A stretch of 9,414 bases of DNA from Bacteroidota bacterium (GTDB lineage Bacteria > Bacteroidota > Ignavibacteria > Kapaibacteriales > UBA2268), in the NCBI GenBank assembly GCA_024280675.1, contig JAJRPT010000121.1, positions 1 to 9,414 on the forward strand. Direction: 5' to 3'. A program made the position numbers and the translations under genes. Position 1 is the stretch's first letter. Each line of letters begins with the position of its first letter. The notes beneath the pieces are model-generated. The model ran no database searches. It was not told where the DNA came from and saw nothing but the letters and a program-made list of their open reading frames with translations. Positions 6,185 through 9,414 of this stretch are shown here, piece by piece.

Positions 6185-8332
6185 ATGCCCATATTAAATA
6201 AAATAAACCTTTTTGATAAACTAAATCTCGAACTTAGTGAATCTGAAAAAAATGCTGGTCTTGGGAAATCAAAGACTTTGCGTGCTATTATAATTATTGT
6301 GACAATTTTAGTCTGTGGAAGTTTTTTTGCATTTCCTTATCTTGGTACCGATTCGTCAGTATCAATAGGCAGTGGATATACTTGGACTTCAGAGCCACTT
6401 ATTGCCGAGTATTCTTTCCCTATTTATATAAGTCCAACCGTTTACGCCGGCGAAGTGGAAAAAGCGAAAAGCAATACTCCCCCAGTTTTTTTGCCAAATA
6501 ACAATTCCAAAGATGAGGCTAAGCAATTATTGAAGAGCTTTAAGCAAACATTTTCCGAATCTCATAGGGAGATGAGTGCCGCCGATTTAGATGTACTATT
6601 TAACTCAGTTAGTAAATTTATCCAATCTGTTTATACAAAAGGATTCATTGACACTGACTTAGCCGATATTAGCCAAAATGTCATAATGATCGATGATGGC
6701 AAGGAAAGATTCTATGTTAAGAAATCTAGGGTGACCGACAGGCAAAAGGCGGAATTAAATTTTGATTTGAAGTATTCAAATTTATTTTCTGAGCAAATCC
6801 TCTCTGAGATTAAATCTAATGTTATTGAGTTGCTGCAAGCAAATTACTTGTTCAATAGTGATTTAAGTGCTGAACTCATAGAGATTAACGTCTCCTCTGT
6901 TCCCCGTTCTAATGGTATTGTCCGAAAAGGTGATATAATAATCAAAAGAGGTGAACTGCTGAGCGATGAACACCTACAAAAATTGAATTCATACAACAAG
7001 TCACAGCTTTTGCTCTCAGAACAAGAGAATAAATTCATTAAAATCATAGGTCATTTTGGTCATGTTTTTGTTGTGTTGTTATTTTTGCTAATCTATTTAT
7101 TTAAAATCAGTGATTCGGAGTCATTGGATAATTTTAAATTTTCTTTGCTATGTTCATTGGTAATATTTTCATCTCTTTTTGCGTGGGCATCAGTTGCACT
7201 AAACTATGATGTGCCAATAGAATATCTGATTTTAATTCCTACATTTTCAATGTTTGCTGCCGTAATATTTGATTTCAGGACAGCATTTTATCTGACCGTC
7301 ACAATGTCTTTGCTCATCTCTGGAGTCCGGTCCCATGACTATGAGCTGGGCATCAGTATGATGTTGGCGGGATTTCTAGCAATATATTCTGTGCGTGAAA
7401 TACAAAACAGGGCTCAGATTTACAAATCTATACTTCTTATTTTCATAGGTTTTCTGCTTCCTATAGTTTTCTTTGGCATGGAGCAAGGTCAAGGACTCTA
7501 CCAAACCGTTATTATGTTAATTATAGCTGCTGTTAATTCTGCGGCATCACCTCTTATTACATTTGGGCTAATTTATATTGTTGAAAAAACATCCAATATT
7601 ACAACGGATTTAGCAATTCAAGAGCTTGATGATTTGAATCACCCACTGCTTGCTAAGATGAATGAACTAGCCCCCGGGACTTACCAACATTCGCTCGGAG
7701 TGGCCATGCTTTCGGAGAGGTCAGCAAGAGCCATTGGGGCAAACCAACTCTTCTGCCGTGTGGCTTCCTACTTCCATGATATTGGCAAGATTGAAAAGCC
7801 TGAATATTTTGCAGAAAATCAAATCGATATGGAGAATAAACATAATCTTATAACGCCAGCCCAATCCTCAACTATAATTAAGAATCATGTCATTCATGGA
7901 GCACAACTAGGAAAGCAATTTAAGTTGCCACAACGTATTATTGATATAATTTACATGCACCATGGAACCAGCGTCATGCAACATTTCTATGCCAAGGCAG
8001 TAGAAAAGCATGGAAGAGATGTCAAAAAAGAGGATTATCAATACCCCGGACCAAAGCCATCGAGCAAAGAAGCTGCAATTATTATGATTTGCGACGCAGC
8101 CGAGGCAATTTCTCGTCTGGAAAATAAAACCATAGATGATCTCAGCAATATGATAGACCTTATCGTGAGCAAATTAATTGATCAGGGTCAATTTGATGAT
8201 GCAAATATTACAATGAGTGAAATTGCAAAGATTAAGCAAGTAACATCGAAAAATCTTTTGGCAATGGGACATAAGCGTGTTGAATATAAAACAGTTGAGA
8301 ATCTAAATGTCGATGAATCCAAGCCAATATGA
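6185..8332 (+). CDS. pgpH: 7TM-HD family cyclic-di-AMP phosphodiesterase, PgpH type
   Basis: A 715-residue membrane protein resembling PgpH, which hydrolyses the second messenger cyclic di-AMP. From ATG 6185: one membrane helix (about 33-53), an extracytoplasmic domain (about 55-282, the 7TMR-HDED type), a block of several helices (about 285-467), then a cytoplasmic HD domain. The metal-binding residues are complete by comparison with Listeria PgpH: His502 (APGTYQHSLGV), His531-Asp532 (YFHDIGKIEKPEYF), His568 (NHVIHGAQLG), His592-His593 (MHHGT) and Asp637 (ICDAAEAISR). The start is uncertain. TTG 6164 would add seven residues and overlap the decarboxylase end by 17 bp, with a weak AAGAAG upstream. 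ATG 6185 directly abuts an AAGGAA, too close for normal use. I prefer the ATG. A diadenylate cyclase must exist elsewhere for this role. Confidence 0.92.
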   Translation: MPILNKINLFDKLNLELSESEKNAGLGKSKTLRAIIIIVTILVCGSFFAFPYLGTDSSVSIGSGYTWTSEPLIAEYSFPIYISPTVYAGEVEKAKSNTPPVFLPNNNSKDEAKQLLKSFKQTFSESHREMSAADLDVLFNSVSKFIQSVYTKGFIDTDLADISQNVIMIDDGKERFYVKKSRVTDRQKAELNFDLKYSNLFSEQILSEIKSNVIELLQANYLFNSDLSAELIEINVSSVPRSNGIVRKGDIIIKRGELLSDEHLQKLNSYNKSQLLLSEQENKFIKIIGHFGHVFVVLLFLLIYLFKISDSESLDNFKFSLLCSLVIFSSLFAWASVALNYDVPIEYLILIPTFSMFAAVIFDFRTAFYLTVTMSLLISGVRSHDYELGISMMLAGFLAIYSVREIQNRAQIYKSILLIFIGFLLPIVFFGMEQGQGLYQTVIMLIIAAVNSAASPLITFGLIYIVEKTSNITTDLAIQELDDLNHPLLAKMNELAPGTYQHSLGVAMLSERSARAIGANQLFCRVASYFHDIGKIEKPEYFAENQIDMENKHNLITPAQSSTIIKNHVIHGAQLGKQFKLPQRIIDIIYMHHGTSVMQHFYAKAVEKHGRDVKKEDYQYPGPKPSSKEAAIIMICDAAEAISRLENKTIDDLSNMIDLIVSKLIDQGQFDDANITMSEIAKIKQVTSKNLLAMGHKRVEYKTVENLNVDESKPI

Positions 8333-9239
8333 TTTTGATAAATTTTCCAATCTTAGAAAACATTTCCTAAATTTTATTGAGTTGGAAAAAGGTCTTTCGC
8401 TCAATACCAGACTGTCCTATGAGTTTGATTTAAAAAGACTTGCAGAATTTTTGCAGATGAACGACATTGAGAATTATATCCAAGCAGACAAAATATTGCT
8501 CAATGATTTCCTTCTTTATTTATCAAATCTTGGTCTGTCTGCATCTTCACGCACTAGATATATTTCGTCTTTGCGTGTATTTTATGAGTTTCTAATTCTG
8601 GGCAACAAGATTGAAACTAATCCGACCGAAAGTCTTGAGTTGCCCCGTCGTGGAAAAAAATTACCCATCACGCTTTCATTTCCCGAAATTGAGAAAATAC
8701 TTTTTTCGCCCGACACCTCCACTCTAGCCGGAATTCGAGACCGTGCAATTTTGGAATTATTCTATAGCTGTGGATTAAGAGTCTCAGAATTAATAAACCT
8801 AAGATCGGTAAATATTTTAATTGAAAGTGCTGTGGTTCGTGTTTTTGGGAAAGGCTCAAAGGAAAGGCTTGTGCCACTTGGCTCGCACGCTGCGGGGTGG
8901 ATTGTGCAATATTTAGAAAATGCCAGACCACTCTTTTATAAGGAAGGAAAATCCCAAGACTATATTTTCCTCAATCAGCGAGGAGGGAAACTCTCCCGAA
9001 TGGGAATTTGGAAAATAGTTGAGAGATACTCAAAAATGTCTGGAATAGAAAAAAATGTCCATCCCCACACATTTAGGCATTCATTTGCAACCCACCTGAT
9101 TGAAGGTGGAGCCGATCTTCGTGCGGTGCAAGAGATGATGGGGCATTCAGATATTTCATCGACTCAGATTTACACTCATATCGACCGCTCATTTCTCCAA
9201 GAAGTTCACAAGAATTTTCATCCTCGCTCAAAATTTTAA
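8307..9239 (+). CDS. xerD: Site-specific tyrosine recombinase XerC/XerD
   Basis: A 310-residue tyrosine recombinase of the housekeeping Xer type, which with a partner or alone resolves chromosome dimers at dif. An N-terminal SAM-like core-binding domain (about 12-115) contains KGLSLNTRLSYEFDLKRL. The catalytic domain has the full set: Arg158 (SCGLRVSEL), Lys182 (GKGSKERLVPLG), His254 and Arg257 (HPHTFRHSFATHL), His280 (MMGHSDISSTQ) and Tyr289 (YTHID). The intervals between these six equal those of E. coli XerD (148, 172, 244, 247, 270, 279). XerC versus XerD cannot be settled by eye, so the symbol is provisional. The ATG start overlaps the pgpH 3' end by 26 bp, and an ATG two codons later is also possible. 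Phage or integron integrases usually diverge more and carry extra N-terminal parts. Confidence 0.93.
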   Translation: MSMNPSQYDFDKFSNLRKHFLNFIELEKGLSLNTRLSYEFDLKRLAEFLQMNDIENYIQADKILLNDFLLYLSNLGLSASSRTRYISSLRVFYEFLILGNKIETNPTESLELPRRGKKLPITLSFPEIEKILFSPDTSTLAGIRDRAILELFYSCGLRVSELINLRSVNILIESAVVRVFGKGSKERLVPLGSHAAGWIVQYLENARPLFYKEGKSQDYIFLNQRGGKLSRMGIWKIVERYSKMSGIEKNVHPHTFRHSFATHLIEGGADLRAVQEMMGHSDISSTQIYTHIDRSFLQEVHKNFHPRSKF

Positions 9240-9256
9240 TTTTTTTAATCACAGAC

Positions 9257-9282
9257 AAAAAAAGGCGTCCCAGAGGGACGCC
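9257..9282 (-). terminator. Strong intrinsic terminator facing left
   Basis: GGCGTCCC (9264-9271) and GGGACGCC (9275-9282) form a perfect 8-bp GC-rich stem with a three-base loop. The seven A's at 9257-9263 give a T7 tract directly after the stem when read on the minus strand. On the plus strand only AGTATGGTGTG follows. It therefore fits a leftward transcript entering from the right of the window. It may also act weakly as a bidirectional terminator for the xer operon, 25 bp after the xer stop. Confidence 0.8.
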
Positions 9283-9301
9283 AGTATGGTGTGTTTAACC
9301 C

Positions 9302-9339
9302 ATAAAAGGAGGCATATGTAGAAACGATGAGCCTTTTAT
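9302..9339. other. Stem-loop near the right end, possible structured RNA
   Basis: ATAAAAGG (9302-9309) is perfectly complementary to CCTTTTAT (9332-9339) across a 22-base loop. Read on the minus strand it precedes the T7 terminator, so a leftward RNA of about 85 nt (roughly 9340 to 9257) would fold into at least two stem-loops. Read on the plus strand the left arm overlaps an AAAGGAGG sequence and the loop contains ATG-TAG. Function unknown. The stem is AT-rich and moderate in strength. Confidence 0.35.
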
Positions 9340-9414
9340 ATTATTGTAACATTTTATAAAAAAATAAAAATAATTTGAAATAATGTAAAAATAATTTAAT
9401 TTGCCCTCGTGTGA

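Noticed and set aside
8307..9239. Xer-like gene as an integrase marking a mobile element
   Set aside because: Spacing of all six catalytic residues equals E. coli XerD, length is the housekeeping norm, it is embedded in an operon, and no att repeats or cargo genes are visible.
9283..9414. Protein gene at the right edge
   Set aside because: All frames on both strands are broken by frequent stops in the AT-rich sequence; the longest plus-strand ATG frame seen near 9327 has ten codons.

Overview
This 9.4 kb window is AT-rich bacterial chromosome packed with ordinary-looking genes on both strands. Three things suggest the Bacteroidota/FCB superphylum, possibly a motile lineage such as Ignavibacteria or Kapabacteria. 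First, the methionine synthase homocysteine domain is a separate protein, as in many Bacteroidota. Second, two intergenic regions carry a match to the Bacteroidota -7 promoter element TAnnTTTG. Third, several starts have weak or no Shine-Dalgarno sequence. The phylum call is an inference. I see no transposon, CRISPR array, tRNA, rRNA or phage gene.

Layout. The window opens with the 3' end of a homocysteine S-methyltransferase module of split MetH (2-349, +), followed by a MotA-type flagellar stator gene (429-1172, +) with no motB beside it. Converging on motA is a minus-strand pair: a PspA/IM30 membrane-stress gene (2469-1792) and then a YbjN-like gene (1684-1193). A 109-bp divergent intergenic region separates pspA from ybaB (2579-2905) and recR (2912-3505), the classic nucleoid-protein/recombination-repair pair. 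A stem-loop and a promoter-like TATATTTG follow recR.

From 3574 to 9239 runs a tight plus-strand cluster: a MscS mechanosensitive channel (TTG start), a group II PLP-dependent amino-acid decarboxylase of the GAD/CSAD/aspartate-decarboxylase type, a PgpH-type 7TM-HD cyclic-di-AMP phosphodiesterase, and a XerC/XerD tyrosine recombinase. Junctions are 6 bp, about 4 bp (or a 17-bp overlap with the alternative start) and a 26-bp overlap, so co-transcription is likely. The first three could share an osmotic theme: tension release, removal of an acidic amino acid that may balance potassium, and breakdown of the nucleotide that commonly controls potassium and osmolyte uptake. This link is inferred from gene order and known family roles.

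The last 175 bases have no clear protein gene. They hold a strong hairpin whose T-tract lies on the minus strand, so it terminates a leftward transcript, plus a second 8-bp stem-loop beside it. Together these could be the 3' end of a minus-strand transcript from beyond the window or a small structured RNA. The region also contains a near-perfect Shine-Dalgarno followed by ATG-TAG on the plus strand. This end and the mscS-decarboxylase-pgpH cluster are the parts most worth a second look; I did not find a clearly new multi-gene system.
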